Assembly: GCF_030408835.1 (NCBI RefSeq)
Contig: NZ_CP047357.1
Span: 1,550,001 to 1,614,000 of the forward strand
From: Corynebacterium freneyi
GTDB taxonomy: Bacteria > Actinomycetota > Actinomycetes > Mycobacteriales > Mycobacteriaceae
Direction: 5' to 3'
DNA: 64,000 nucleotides
The notes under the pieces: generated by a model
What the model was told of the DNA's origin: nothing
Database searches by the model: none
What the model saw: only the letters and a program-made list of their open reading frames with translations
Shown here: positions 28,895 to 41,262 of the stretch, piece by piece
How the letters are laid out: each line of letters begins with the position of its first letter
Numbering within the stretch: position 1 is the first letter of the stretch
Made by a program: the position numbers and the translations under genes

Positions 28895-29830
28895 CTACAG
28901 CGACACGTCGTCGAGCGCGTCGCAGATGGCGCCAGGCAGCACCAGGTCGTCGGCGGCGAGCAGCTCGCGCAGCTGACTGCGGGTGCGGGCGCCCATCAGC
29001 ACCGACGTCACGCCCGGGCGATCGCGCGTCCACGCCAGGGCGGCTGCCGGGGGAGACACGCCCAACCCTTCGGCGGCCCTGCACAACGCGCCGACGACGG
29101 TGACGCCATGGGCATCGAGGTAGTCCTGCACCTCCGCGTCGGCGTGCTCCGATGCACCGCGGGAATCCTCGGGGATCGAATCGCGGTACTTGCCCGTCAG
29201 CACGCCCTGCGCCAGCGGTGCCCCGGCGATGAACCCGACGCCCAGATGCTCCGCGGCCGGCAGCAGCTCGTGCTCCGGGCCGCGCTGCAGCAGGCTGAAC
29301 TCATGCTGGGCGACGACCGGCCGGATGCGCCCCGCCGCCGCATGCGTCACGGCCAACTGCCAGCCCGTGTAGCCCCGCACGCCCGCGTACCGGACGCGAC
29401 CCGACCGCACGGCGAACTCCATCGCGTCGGCGACCTCCTCCGGGGGAGTCGACGCATCCCAGTAGCCGGCGGCCCAAATATCCACGTGGTCGACGCCCAT
29501 CCGCGCCAGCAGCGCGTCGAGGTCCGCCTCCAGCGCCCGGCGCGAACAATCCACGCGGCGGCCCACCGGCTGAGACGGATCCACGCCGGACGCCGCCGAC
29601 AGCACGACCTCCCCGCGCAGCCCCTTGCGGCGCAGCACCGACCCCAGCATGTCCTCCGGCGACCCCGACCCCGTCACCGGCGTGGCATCGACGAGCGTGC
29701 CGCCGGCATCGACGAAATCGACGAGGATCTTCGCCGCCTCATCGCGGTCGGTCCCCATGCCCCATGTCGCGGTGCCCAGGCCCAGGGTGGACACCCGCAG
29801 CCCGCTCGCTCCCAAAAGTCGTCGTCGCAC
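28895..29830 (-). CDS. aldo/keto reductase-family protein with degenerate active site
   Basis: 311-residue protein with the (beta/alpha)8 aldo/keto reductase pattern: [15 protein letters not shown] at the N-terminus, [23 protein letters not shown], and [16 protein letters not shown]. Of the family's Asp-Tyr-Lys-His tetrad only the Asp is kept ([12 protein letters not shown]). The Tyr position is Thr, the Lys position is Ala (EVVLSAASG) and the His position is Gly (DIWAAGYWD). It may be a non-catalytic or repurposed protein. GTG 29830 follows a TACAGT box 6 bases upstream, divergent from uppP. Confidence 0.82.
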   Translation of the reverse strand: MRRRLLGASGLRVSTLGLGTATWGMGTDRDEAAKILVDFVDAGGTLVDATPVTGSGSPEDMLGSVLRRKGLRGEVVLSAASGVDPSQPVGRRVDCSRRALEADLDALLARMGVDHVDIWAAGYWDASTPPEEVADAMEFAVRSGRVRYAGVRGYTGWQLAVTHAAAGRIRPVVAQHEFSLLQRGPEHELLPAAEHLGVGFIAGAPLAQGVLTGKYRDSIPEDSRGASEHADAEVQDYLDAHGVTVVGALCRAAEGLGVSPPAAALAWTRDRPGVTSVLMGARTRSQLRELLAADDLVLPGAICDALDDVSL

Positions 29831-29836
29831 GCCACC

Positions 29837-29842
29837 ACTGTA
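29837..29842 (-). promoter_or_regulatory. -10 box (TACAGT) for the aldo/keto reductase-like gene
   Basis: TACAGT on the minus strand lies 6 bases before GTG 29830. Confidence 0.6.
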
Positions 29843-29973
29843 CGTGCCGGGCGCTCCCGCCCCCGCACGCCGAGCCGGGCGTCACATGGGCGTCGTCACG
29901 CGACAAGCGGGCACCGCCGCGACGCCGTGCCCCGCGAGCCCGCCGCCATACCCGCAAACCCGTGGCGGAGGGG

Positions 29974-29979
29974 TAGCCT
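29974..29979 (+). promoter_or_regulatory. -10 box (TAGCCT), leaderless uppP
   Basis: TAGCCT lies 7 bases before GTG 29987. Confidence 0.6.
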
Positions 29980-29986
29980 GTCCGCC

Positions 29987-30868
29987 GTGACTTATCCCCC
30001 TTCGATCCTCTCCGCCGCAGACGCCGCCGGCGCCACCGACATGACGTGGGCGCAGACCATCGTCCTGTCGATCGTCCAGGGGCTCACCGAGTTCCTGCCG
30101 GTCAGCTCCTCCGGCCACCTGCGCATCGTCTCGGAACTGTTCTGGGGCGCCGACGCCGGCGCATCGTTCACCGCCGTCATCCAGCTGGGCACCGAAGCCG
30201 CGGTGCTGGTGTTCTTCGCCAAGGACATCTGGCGGATCCTCACCGCCTGGTTCCGCGGGCTGTTCAACGCCGAGGCCCGCGACTTCGACTACCGCATGGG
30301 CTGGATGGTCATCGTCGGCACCCTGCCGATCGCGGTCATCGGATACCTGGGCAAGGACGTCATCCGCGAGGGGCTGCGCAACCTGTGGATCACCGCCGCC
30401 GTGCTGGTGCTGTTCTCCTTCGTGTTCATCGCCGCGGAGAAGCTGTCCCGCCGCGACCGCAGCTTCGACCAGCTGACCATGCGCGACGCCATCATCATGG
30501 GTTTCGCGCAGTGCCTGGCCCTCATCCCCGGCGTGTCCCGCTCCGGCGGCACGATTTCGGCGGGTCTGTTCCTCAACCTCGACCGTGAGGTGGCCACCCG
30601 CTTCAGCTTCCTGCTGGCCATCCCGGCCGTCCTGGCGTCGGGCCTGTTCTCCCTGCCCGACGCGTTCGATCCCGCCGCCGGCCAGGCCGCCTCGGGCGCC
30701 CAGCTGCTGGTGGGCACGGCCATCGCGTTCGTCGTCGGTTACGCGGCCATCGCGTGGCTGCTGAAGTTCGTGGCCAACCATTCCTTCGCCTGGTTCGCCG
30801 CGTACCGCATCCCGGTGGGCATCCTGGTGATGGTCCTGCTGGGTGTCGGCCTGATGCAGCCGATGTAA
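29987..30868 (+). CDS. uppP: undecaprenyl-diphosphatase
   Basis: 293-residue polytopic membrane phosphatase recycling undecaprenyl-diphosphate for peptidoglycan and other envelope polymers. Both signature motifs are intact: [15 protein letters not shown] (about residues 30-44) and PGVSRSGGT (about 180-188). Around eight hydrophobic segments are seen. GTG 29987 is set by the -10 box; the very long upstream open frame is an artefact, and ATG 30041 is a weaker alternative. The stop codon TAA overlaps the -10 box of mshC. Confidence 0.95.
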   Translation: MTYPPSILSAADAAGATDMTWAQTIVLSIVQGLTEFLPVSSSGHLRIVSELFWGADAGASFTAVIQLGTEAAVLVFFAKDIWRILTAWFRGLFNAEARDFDYRMGWMVIVGTLPIAVIGYLGKDVIREGLRNLWITAAVLVLFSFVFIAAEKLSRRDRSFDQLTMRDAIIMGFAQCLALIPGVSRSGGTISAGLFLNLDREVATRFSFLLAIPAVLASGLFSLPDAFDPAAGQAASGAQLLVGTAIAFVVGYAAIAWLLKFVANHSFAWFAAYRIPVGILVMVLLGVGLMQPM

Positions 30869-30871
30869 GGT
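30866..30871 (+). promoter_or_regulatory. -10 box (TAAGGT) of mshC, overlapping the uppP stop
   Basis: TAAGGT lies 7 bases before ATG 30879, and its TAA is the stop codon of uppP. Confidence 0.55.
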
Positions 30872-30878
30872 TTGCCGC

Positions 30879-32168
30879 ATGCATTCGTGGCCCATCCCGA
30901 CCGTTCCCTCCGTCGCCGGCGATTCCGTCCCGCTCCGTCTGCACGACACCGCCGATCAGGTGGTGTCGCCGGTGCGGCCCGGCCGGACGGCGACCATGTA
31001 CGTCTGCGGCATCACGCCGTACGACGCCACGCACCTGGGGCATGCGGCCACGTACCTGACGTTCGACCTCATCCACCGGGTGCTCCTGGACAACGGGCAC
31101 GAGGTGCATTACGTCCAGAACATCACCGACGTCGACGACCCGCTGTTCGAACGCGCCGAGCGCGACGGCGTGGATTGGCGTGAGCTGGGCACGTCGCAGA
31201 TCGATCTGTTCCGCTCCGACATGGAGAACCTGTCGGTCATTCCGCCGCGCGATTACGTCGGCGCAATGGAAAGCGTCGATGAGGTCGTCGACATGGTCGG
31301 GGCGCTCCTGGAGTCGGGCGCCGCGTATCAGCTTGACGACGAGTACCCCGACATTTACTTCGACCGCAACGCCACGGCGACCTTCGGGTACGAGTCGAAT
31401 TACGACGAGGCGACGATGGCGGAGCTGTTCGCCGAGCGCGGCGGGGATCCGGACCGCGCGGGCAAGCGCGACCCGTTGGATGCGCTGCTGTGGCGCGCCG
31501 AGCGGGAGGGGGAGCCGGCGTGGGATGCCCCGTTCGGTCGGGGGCGGCCGGGCTGGCACATCGAGTGCTCGGCCATCGCCGTCAACCGTCTCGGCACCGG
31601 GTTCGACATTCAGGGCGGCGGGAGCGATCTGGCGTTTCCGCACCACGAGTTTTCGGCCGCCCACGCGGAGGCCGCGACCGGCTGCGCCCGCATGGCCGGC
31701 CATTACGTCCACACCGGCATGATCGCGTTGGACGGGGTGAAGATGTCGAAGTCGCTGGGCAACCTGGTCTTCGTCTCCAAGCTCGTCGCCGGCGGCACCG
31801 ATCCGTCGGCCATTCGCCTCGGCGTTTTCTCCGGGCATTACCGCTCGGACCGCGATTGGTCGGAGGACGTGCTCGCCGAGGCCAACGACCGGCTGTCGCG
31901 CTGGCGTCGGGCCGCGGTCGCCGCGTCGGGCGATTCCGGCGCCGAGACCGAACGGGCCACCGCGCAGCTCATCGCCGCGATCCGCGAGGCGCTGTCCGAC
32001 GACCTCGACACCCCGCGCGCCCTGGCCGCGGTCGACGAGTGGGCCGAGGGCGTGCTCGGCGATTCCCCCGCACACGCCGAGCAGACCGACACCGAGTCCG
32101 CCGAGTTCTCCGGCGCCGGCGCCGATGCGGCCGCCGCCCTCGACGCCCTGCTCGGCGTCAAGCTGTAG
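30879..32168 (+). CDS. mshC: L-cysteine:1D-myo-inosityl 2-amino-2-deoxy-alpha-D-glucopyranoside ligase
   Basis: 429-residue class I aminoacyl-tRNA-synthetase-like ligase that joins cysteine to GlcN-Ins in mycothiol synthesis. Features: the zinc Cys in [17 protein letters not shown] (which also contains the HIGH-like HLGH), [24 protein letters not shown], and KMSKSLGN. It lacks the long C-terminal tRNA-binding region of CysS, separating it from cysteinyl-tRNA synthetase. The uppP-mshC order is shared with other corynebacteria. A hairpin terminator follows at 32193-32225. Confidence 0.96.
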   Translation: MHSWPIPTVPSVAGDSVPLRLHDTADQVVSPVRPGRTATMYVCGITPYDATHLGHAATYLTFDLIHRVLLDNGHEVHYVQNITDVDDPLFERAERDGVDWRELGTSQIDLFRSDMENLSVIPPRDYVGAMESVDEVVDMVGALLESGAAYQLDDEYPDIYFDRNATATFGYESNYDEATMAELFAERGGDPDRAGKRDPLDALLWRAEREGEPAWDAPFGRGRPGWHIECSAIAVNRLGTGFDIQGGGSDLAFPHHEFSAAHAEAATGCARMAGHYVHTGMIALDGVKMSKSLGNLVFVSKLVAGGTDPSAIRLGVFSGHYRSDRDWSEDVLAEANDRLSRWRRAAVAASGDSGAETERATAQLIAAIREALSDDLDTPRALAAVDEWAEGVLGDSPAHAEQTDTESAEFSGAGADAAAALDALLGVKL

Positions 32169-32192
32169 CCGCGCCGAACGAACGATGGCCCG

Positions 32193-32225
32193 GTGAACCG
32201 TGGGTTCTAGTTCACGTTTCTTTTT
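32193..32225 (+). terminator. intrinsic terminator after mshC
   Basis: GTGAAC/GTTCAC arms (32193-32198, 32210-32215), with an alternative GAACC/GGTTC inner pairing, are followed by GTTTCTTTTT. Confidence 0.7.
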
Positions 32226-32307
32226 GCCACCGCAATGTTTTGGCGCTGAGGTGGGCCGTCGTCGAGCATGACCGTGCCCCGAGGCCTGGTTGACGCACGC
32301 AACAGAC

Positions 32308-32313
32308 TAAGGT
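32308..32313 (+). promoter_or_regulatory. -10 box (TAAGGT) of metH
   Basis: TAAGGT lies 8 bases before ATG 32322. A TTGACG at 32290-32295 is only 12 bases upstream, too close to be its -35. No cobalamin riboswitch pattern is seen in the 150-bp gap. Confidence 0.5.
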
Positions 32314-32321
32314 GTCTACTC

Positions 32322-35966
<3,645 letters not shown>

Positions 35967-36159
35967 GCCGGTATCGGGGGCCAGGCGGTGGTCACCGCGG
36001 GCTTGCGCGGACCCGGGCATGCGGGGTCCACGCGACCACTTACTTGACGACGGGCCGTCGGCAAGCCTGAGGTGCCGACGACAGGTAAGCCACGGTTACC
36101 AACAACCGCCCAGCCCATACTTGCTGGTGAAGATGGGTTTTTCCGGCAACAATGGTGTC

Positions 36160-38124
36160 ATGGGCACAAAAGATGGTGGCGTGAGCACCAAAACGGAAAC
36201 GCGGTCACCGGCGAACACCGCTCCCGCCGGATCACCGACGGCGGGGCAGGCGTTGCGGGGATTCGCCTCCTCCCGCGACGGAATGTTGGCGCTGGTCACG
36301 TTGGCGGCCATCGCGATCCACCTGGTGCTGAAATTCGCCGTCGGCCTCGACGGTTGGGCGTCCGACTGGCCGCTGGTGGCCATGGTGGTCGTCGGCGGCA
36401 TCCCGCTGACCATCGACGTGGTGAAGGGTGCCATCCAGGCGCGCGGCGGCGCCGACATGCTCGCCGCGGTCTCCATCATCTCCGCCGTGCTGCTGGGCGA
36501 ATGGCTCGTCGCCGCGATCATCGTGCTCATGCTCTCCGGCGGCGAGGCGCTGGAGGAAGCGGCGTCGAAACGCGCGTCGGCCACCCTCGACGCCCTGGCA
36601 AAGCGCAGCCCGTCGGTGGCCCACCGCCTGCGCGGCGCGGACCTCACCGACGGAGTCGACGACATCCACGCCGACGAAGCACGGGTCGGCGACCTGCTGC
36701 TGGTTCTGCCGCATGAACTGTGCCCCGTCGACGGCGAGGTCGTCGACGGCGACGGCGCCATGGACGAGTCCTACCTGACCGGTGAGCCGTACGTGGTGAA
36801 GAAGTCGAAGGGCTCGTCGGTCATCTCCGGCGCGGTCAACGGCGAAACGGCCCTGACCGTGCGGGCGGAGAAGGTCGCGGGCGACTCCCGCTACGCCAAG
36901 ATCGTCGGCGTGCTGCGCGACGCGGAGGACAACCGCCCGCCCATGCGCCGCATGGCCGACCGCCTCGGCGCCTGGTACACGCTGGTGGCCCTGGCGCTCG
37001 GCGTCATCGGCTGGGTGGCGTCGGGCGACCCGACGCGGTTCCTGGCGGTCGTCGTCATCGCGACGCCGTGCCCGCTGCTCATCGGCGTGCCGGTGGCCAT
37101 CATCGGCGCGATCTCGCTGTCGGCCAAGCGCGGCATCATCATCAAAAACCCGGCGATGCTCGAAGACGTCGGACGCGTCGAAACCGTCATGTTCGACAAG
37201 ACCGGCACCCTCACCTACGGCCGGCCCATCGTCACCGACGTGGCCACCGCGCCCGGCCTGGACCGCGACGAGGTGATGGCCGCGGCGGCGGCCGTCGAAA
37301 AGTACTCCAAGCACCCGCTGGCCACCGCCATCGTCGCCGACGCGGAGGAGCGCGGCCTGGACCTGCCGGCCGTGGAATCGGTGTCGGAGAAGCCGGGCCA
37401 GGGCCTCGTCGGCGTCGTCGGCGGCCGTGAGCTGCGCCTGACCAACCGCACCGGACTCGCCGACATCGACCACGAGTCCGTGCCGCTGCTGCCCGAGCGG
37501 GAAATGGGCATGGAGTCGGTGATCCTGCTCGACGACGCCTACGCCGCGACCGTCACCTTCCGCGACGAACCCCGCACCTCCGCATCGGATTTCGTGGCCC
37601 ACCTGCCGAAGCACCACGGCGTCGAGCACATGATGATCATCTCCGGCGACCGCGAAGCCGAGGTGCGCCGACTGGCGGACAAGGTCGGCATCGACGAAGT
37701 CCGCGGCGGAGTCAGCCCCGAGGATAAGCTCGAGATCGTCCGTGAGCGCACCAAGCTGGGACCGACCCTGTTCCTCGGCGACGGCATCAACGATGCGCCG
37801 GCGATGACGGCCGCGTCGGCGGGCATCGCGTTCGGCGCGACCTCCGACGTCACCGCGGAGGCGGCCGACGCAGTGGTGCTGGATTCCTCCCTGGAACGCC
37901 TCGACGACCTCATCCACATCGGCGCCCGCATGCGCCGCATCGCCCTGCAGTCGGTCATCGGCGGCATGGGCCTGTCCACCATCGGCATGCTGCTGGCCGC
38001 GTTCGGCCTGCTCACGCCGATCATGGGCGCCATTGCCCAGGAGGTCATCGACATCGTCGCCATCGCCAATGCCGCCCGCGTGGCCATGGTGCGCGGGGAA
38101 CTCAGCGATTTCGACGACGAGTAG
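36160..38124 (+). CDS. P1B-type (heavy-metal) ATPase with TPC motif
   Basis: About 654-residue metal-transporting P-type ATPase. Eight hydrophobic segments in P1B order are seen, with the A-domain LTGEP, membrane motif ATPCPLLIG (Thr-Pro-Cys, not the CPC of copper or zinc/cadmium pumps), phosphorylation site DKTGTLTYG, SKHPLAT (the HP motif) and GDGINDAPAM. There is no N-terminal HMA metal-binding domain or His-rich tail, so the metal cannot be assigned. The start is uncertain: ATG 36160 is preceded by AACAAT 6 bases upstream; GTG 36181 and GTG 36127 are alternatives. The last 18 codons are duplicated 430 bp downstream. Confidence 0.88.
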   Translation: MGTKDGGVSTKTETRSPANTAPAGSPTAGQALRGFASSRDGMLALVTLAAIAIHLVLKFAVGLDGWASDWPLVAMVVVGGIPLTIDVVKGAIQARGGADMLAAVSIISAVLLGEWLVAAIIVLMLSGGEALEEAASKRASATLDALAKRSPSVAHRLRGADLTDGVDDIHADEARVGDLLLVLPHELCPVDGEVVDGDGAMDESYLTGEPYVVKKSKGSSVISGAVNGETALTVRAEKVAGDSRYAKIVGVLRDAEDNRPPMRRMADRLGAWYTLVALALGVIGWVASGDPTRFLAVVVIATPCPLLIGVPVAIIGAISLSAKRGIIIKNPAMLEDVGRVETVMFDKTGTLTYGRPIVTDVATAPGLDRDEVMAAAAAVEKYSKHPLATAIVADAEERGLDLPAVESVSEKPGQGLVGVVGGRELRLTNRTGLADIDHESVPLLPEREMGMESVILLDDAYAATVTFRDEPRTSASDFVAHLPKHHGVEHMMIISGDREAEVRRLADKVGIDEVRGGVSPEDKLEIVRERTKLGPTLFLGDGINDAPAMTAASAGIAFGATSDVTAEAADAVVLDSSLERLDDLIHIGARMRRIALQSVIGGMGLSTIGMLLAAFGLLTPIMGAIAQEVIDIVAIANAARVAMVRGELSDFDDE

Positions 38125-38154
38125 GGGAGCACCGGCCCGGTGCGTGCCCGCCAC

Positions 38155-38262
38155 CGCACGGTTAATCGCCACCGTGCGGTTGGCCGCAGCCGCACGGGTA
38201 ATCGCCACCGCACGGTTGGCCGCAGCCGCACGGTTAATCGCCACCGCACGGTTGGCCGCGGC
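38155..38262. repeat. three tandem 36-bp repeats
   Basis: The unit begins CGCACGGTTAATCGCCACCG and occurs at 38155-38190, 38191-38226 and 38227-38262 with few changes. Each unit is itself two related 18-bp halves. The duplicate block downstream lacks it. Confidence 0.9.
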
Positions 38263-38396
38263 GGCACGGCTGCTCGCACCCGTGGGCCTGCACCCGCCCG
38301 GCCGCGCGTCGCAAAGCAACTCGAACCGGAACGGAATCGCCGACGCCCCCACGCAAACCGGCGCCGGGCCTCGTTGCCCAACGCCGGGCCCCGTTA

Positions 38397-38474
38397 GACG
38401 ACAAATGCAGCCTCACCCCAAGTGAACGCAGGTAAATCCCCAGGACGGAAAATCGGGAGGCTGCATTCGTCGTA
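38397..38474. repeat. 78-bp palindromic element, family 2, copy 1
   Basis: Arms GACGACAAATGCAGCCTC (38397-38414) and GAGGCTGCATTCGTCGTA (38457-38474) enclose a 42-base loop containing AAATCCCCAGGACGGAAAA. Confidence 0.9.
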
Positions 38475-38500
38475 CAACGCCGGCTACGGCCACCACGAAC

Positions 38501-38557
38501 GCCGCCCGCGTCGCAATGGTGCGCGGGGAACTGAGCGACTTCGACGACGAATAGGAA
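38501..38557 (+). pseudogene. duplicated 3' end of the P-type ATPase gene
   Basis: This segment repeats 38071-38127 with a few silent-type changes and would encode the same last residues (AARVAMVRGELSDFDDE) with a TAG stop. No upstream part of the ATPase is present, so it is a non-functional fragment left by a tandem duplication. Confidence 0.85.
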
Positions 38558-38752
38558 GGGGGCGAGCCGAGGTCGCTCGCACCCGTGGGCGTGCGCGTGT
38601 TCGGCCGCGAGTCACACCCGTGCGGTTGCTCTCACCCCTGGGCCTACGCCTGCCCGGCCGCGCGTCGCAAAGCAACTCGAACCGGAACGGAATCGCCGAC
38701 GCCCCCACGCAAACCGGCGCCGGGCCTCGTTGCCCAACGCCGGGCCCCGTTA

Positions 38753-38830
38753 GACGACAAATGCAGCCTCACCCCAAGTGAACGCAGGTAAATCCCCAGG
38801 ACGGAAAACCGGGAGGCTGCATTTGTCGTA
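38753..38830. repeat. 78-bp palindromic element, family 2, copy 2
   Basis: Nearly identical to copy 1, 356 bp downstream, in the same orientation. It lies within a larger duplicated block (38657-38830). Confidence 0.9.
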
Positions 38831-38945
38831 CAAGGCGGCTCTGACCATCGCCAAACGGCCGCGCTTCCGGCCGACCCCGAACTGACGGCTTTCCGACGCT
38901 AGCGGCCGTCCGGCTCGACGGAACCCGCCCCGCCACGCAGCCGCG

Positions 38946-39989
38946 CTACTGGCCGTCCTGCTCCACGGACCCCGTCACCTGCGGGAAGGGCCGGGCGCGG
39001 AACCTCTCCAGCAGCTCGTGGCCGTCGGCACCCTGGATAACCGGGGCACCGTGACGGTCGTCGCCGTCGATCTTCTCCAACGCCGACGCCGTGCCGTGCG
39101 ACAGAACGTGCTCGCCGGGGGAGAGCTGCCGGATGGCAACTCCGGCAACGCGGTCGGGGTGTTCGAAAACCGCATCGCTGTAGATCAGCGGGTCATGCTG
39201 GCCGTCGTCGCCGACCAGGATCCAGTTGATGTCCGGGAAGTCGATGAACAGGTTGCGCAGCTGGACCCGCTTGTGCTCCTGGCCGGAACGGAACAATCCG
39301 GTCGGGGTGGGGCCCCAATCGGTGAGCAGCATCGGGCCGTCGGGCAGCCCGTTGACGGCGAGGAAATTCTCGAGCGTCTCGAAGGTATTCCACGCGCCCG
39401 TGGACAGGTAGACCACCGGCGCACCCGGGTGATCCGCCAGGAGCTCGCGGTAAAACTCGGCCATCCCCGGCACCGGCTTGCGGGTGTTGGTGTGACGCAC
39501 CCACGAATTCCAGGCGGCCAACACCGCGCGCGGCAGCCAGGTGACCATGACCGTGTCGTCGATGTCGGACACCAGGCCGATGCGTGCAGACGGCTCGACG
39601 ATGAGGACGCGCGCCGTCACGGGACGGGCATCGCGCGCCTCGATGGTCACCTCGTTCCACCCCGGCTCCAGGCCGTGGTCGAGGACGAGGACGTCGATGT
39701 ATCCGTTGGAGTCGGTCCGGGAGTGGACGACCTGGTCGCCGACGCGGACCGTGACGGGGTGATCGCCGACCTGCGTGGTGATGAACTGCCGCCACCCGCG
39801 CTGGATATCGGTCTGCGGTTCCGAATACGGGTCCTCCATGAGCACGCGGCCGAGGACGTGGACGCGATCGACCGACCCGTAACCGGAGAACCCGGTGATG
39901 GCGGGCCGCCAGCCCTTCGCCAACTTCCGCTGCCGCCCCACGCGGTTGATCATTCGTTCGGTTTTGCGCGCGACGTCGGAGAGGGCCAT
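38946..39989 (-). CDS. App1-type phosphatidate phosphatase-like protein (DUF2183)
   Basis: 347-residue protein with the App1 catalytic domain of the HAD superfamily. The nucleophile motif is SDIDDTVMV (DxDxT, about residue 142), followed by YLSTGAWNTFETLENFL and WILVGDDGQHDP, the second aspartate cluster. The N-terminal half (about 1-135) is beta-rich (VHVLGRVLMEDP, VTVRVGDQVVHSRTD). Yeast App1 is a phosphatidate phosphatase; the bacterial substrate is unproven. It lies 21 bp after the thioesterase gene but has its own TAACCT box in that gap. Confidence 0.87.
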   Translation of the reverse strand: MALSDVARKTERMINRVGRQRKLAKGWRPAITGFSGYGSVDRVHVLGRVLMEDPYSEPQTDIQRGWRQFITTQVGDHPVTVRVGDQVVHSRTDSNGYIDVLVLDHGLEPGWNEVTIEARDARPVTARVLIVEPSARIGLVSDIDDTVMVTWLPRAVLAAWNSWVRHTNTRKPVPGMAEFYRELLADHPGAPVVYLSTGAWNTFETLENFLAVNGLPDGPMLLTDWGPTPTGLFRSGQEHKRVQLRNLFIDFPDINWILVGDDGQHDPLIYSDAVFEHPDRVAGVAIRQLSPGEHVLSHGTASALEKIDGDDRHGAPVIQGADGHELLERFRARPFPQVTGSVEQDGQ

Positions 39990-39996
39990 GCCGACG

Positions 39997-40002
39997 AGGT
40001 TA
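39997..40002 (-). promoter_or_regulatory. -10 box (TAACCT) for the App1-like gene
   Basis: TAACCT on the minus strand lies 7 bases before ATG 39989, inside the 21-bp gap to the thioesterase gene. Confidence 0.5.
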
Positions 40003-40010
40003 CCGTCCCG

Positions 40011-41027
40011 CTACGTCGACTGCGGCCTAACCAGCAGGGTTTGCATGGAGCGGCCGACGGGGCCGTGGACGTCGTAGAGGTCGGCGGCGGTCATGCCGAT
40101 GCCGTCGGGGCCGATGGAGGCCTTGGCGGAGATGCCGATCCATTCGCCGCGCGGCTCGCGGTGGAGGTGGACGACGAGGTCGGTGTTCATGAACATCCAC
40201 TCGCGGGGGTCGAGGGATGCGCCGACGCCGTTGGCGACGTCGACCATGCTCATGAGGTATTCGACGCCGTCGGTGGTGTCGCCTGCGACGATGGGCTTGT
40301 CGGTGCGCACCCAGTGGATGCGGTGGTGGCCGTCGGGTTCGTCGGGGTCGGGCAGGCTGGTGATGTCGATGGAGTCGATGTAGCCGCAGTCCCAGTCGTC
40401 GTAAAGCGGCCCGCCGACGGTGGCCTGTTCGGGGCCGGGGATGGGGCGGGCGAAGGACTTTTCCACTTCGTCGGTTTCGAGGACGGCCATGCGCCAGGCG
40501 GCTGCGGAGGCGACGGCGCGCCAGTTGCCGTTGCGGTCTTCGGCGAGCAGTTCGGCTTCGACTTTGAGGATCTGCTTGCCGGGCCGGGTGATGCGCGCGC
40601 GGGTGCGCATTTCGGTGTAGGGCACGGCGCCGAGGATGTCGACGGCGACGCGGGTGGTGCGCATGCCGTCGGGCAGTCCGGGGCAGCGTTGCAGGGCGTG
40701 GGTGAGGATCGCCGCCGGGGGAGCGCCGTGTTGGAACGCGCCCCAGGGGCCCCAGGTGTGCAGGGTGGGGCGGTAGCGTTCGATGGTTTCGCCTTCGGGC
40801 AGGCCCATTTCCTCGGGGTCGGCTTGGCCGAGGTGTTCGAAGTACGCGTTGATTTCGGTGGCGGGGTCGAGCCCCATCTGCTTGATGCGGTCGTGTTTGG
40901 TGGGGTCGCCGAGGGCGTTGGGCTTCGGCGGGCGGGTGTCGGGCTTGCCTTGCTTGACGACGTCGGCGGGGAAGCGGTCGGCGGGGGAGCCGTCGGCGTC
41001 GTGGTCGTGTCCGATGCTGTTGTCCAT
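40011..41027 (-). CDS. acyl-CoA thioesterase-like double-hotdog protein
   Basis: 338-residue protein of the TesB-like acyl-CoA thioesterase superfamily. It shows WGAFQHGAPPAAILTHALQRC and RVAVDILGAVPYTEMRTRARI in the first hotdog and WMFMNTDLVVHLHREPRGEWIGISAKASIGPDGIGM in the second, the usual product-ester binding segment. A charged N-terminal extension of about 45 residues precedes the fold. ATG 41027 follows a TAGCGT box 6 bases upstream. It likely hydrolyses acyl-CoA; chain length is unknown. Confidence 0.85.
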   Translation of the reverse strand: MDNSIGHDHDADGSPADRFPADVVKQGKPDTRPPKPNALGDPTKHDRIKQMGLDPATEINAYFEHLGQADPEEMGLPEGETIERYRPTLHTWGPWGAFQHGAPPAAILTHALQRCPGLPDGMRTTRVAVDILGAVPYTEMRTRARITRPGKQILKVEAELLAEDRNGNWRAVASAAAWRMAVLETDEVEKSFARPIPGPEQATVGGPLYDDWDCGYIDSIDITSLPDPDEPDGHHRIHWVRTDKPIVAGDTTDGVEYLMSMVDVANGVGASLDPREWMFMNTDLVVHLHREPRGEWIGISAKASIGPDGIGMTAADLYDVHGPVGRSMQTLLVRPQST

Positions 41028-41033
41028 GCCGTG

Positions 41034-41039
41034 ACGCTA
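41034..41039 (-). promoter_or_regulatory. -10 box (TAGCGT) for the thioesterase gene
   Basis: TAGCGT on the minus strand lies 6 bases before ATG 41027. Confidence 0.55.
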
Positions 41040-41249
41040 TCAGTTAATCGCCACTAACGTGATATGGAACACACGTTTCTGGGGTCGAACCGTCGTGGGG
41101 TCGAACCGTCGTGACGTATCCACGCATCGTCGTGAAGCCCCCGCCGACCGGCGCGCGACAACCGCCGACCGTCGTTAAAGCACCTGCGAACCGCGGCCGA
41201 TCGGGACACCCGGAAGCCCGCCCGTCCGGCGCTTTTCGTCCGCCCCGGC

Positions 41250-41255
41250 TACCGT
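41250..41255 (+). promoter_or_regulatory. -10 box (TACCGT) for the HAD gene
   Basis: TACCGT lies 7 bases before GTG 41263 and overlaps the alternative GTG 41254, arguing against that start. Confidence 0.55.
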
Positions 41256-41262
41256 GGCGGGG

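Larger units (their letters stand above)
38125..38945. other. 821-bp repeat-rich intergenic region
   Basis: It holds three 36-bp tandem repeats, a second copy of the ATPase 3' end, a duplicated block of about 174 bp (38301-38474 and 38657-38830) and two family-2 palindromic elements. Small open frames here arise from the repeats and are not believed to be genes. Confidence 0.75.

Noticed and set aside
26456..30868. A 1470-codon open frame on the plus strand ending in UppP
   Set aside because: Its first 1170 codons are the antisense of pyrD, the lipoprotein and the aldo/keto reductase gene; only the part from 29987 is UppP.
32169..32321. Cobalamin or SAM riboswitch before metH
   Set aside because: The gap holds a terminator and a -10 box and is too short for an aptamer; no B12 box is present.
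38155..38474. Possible CRISPR array in the repeat-rich gap
   Set aside because: The 36-bp units are directly tandem with no spacers, and no cas genes are nearby.
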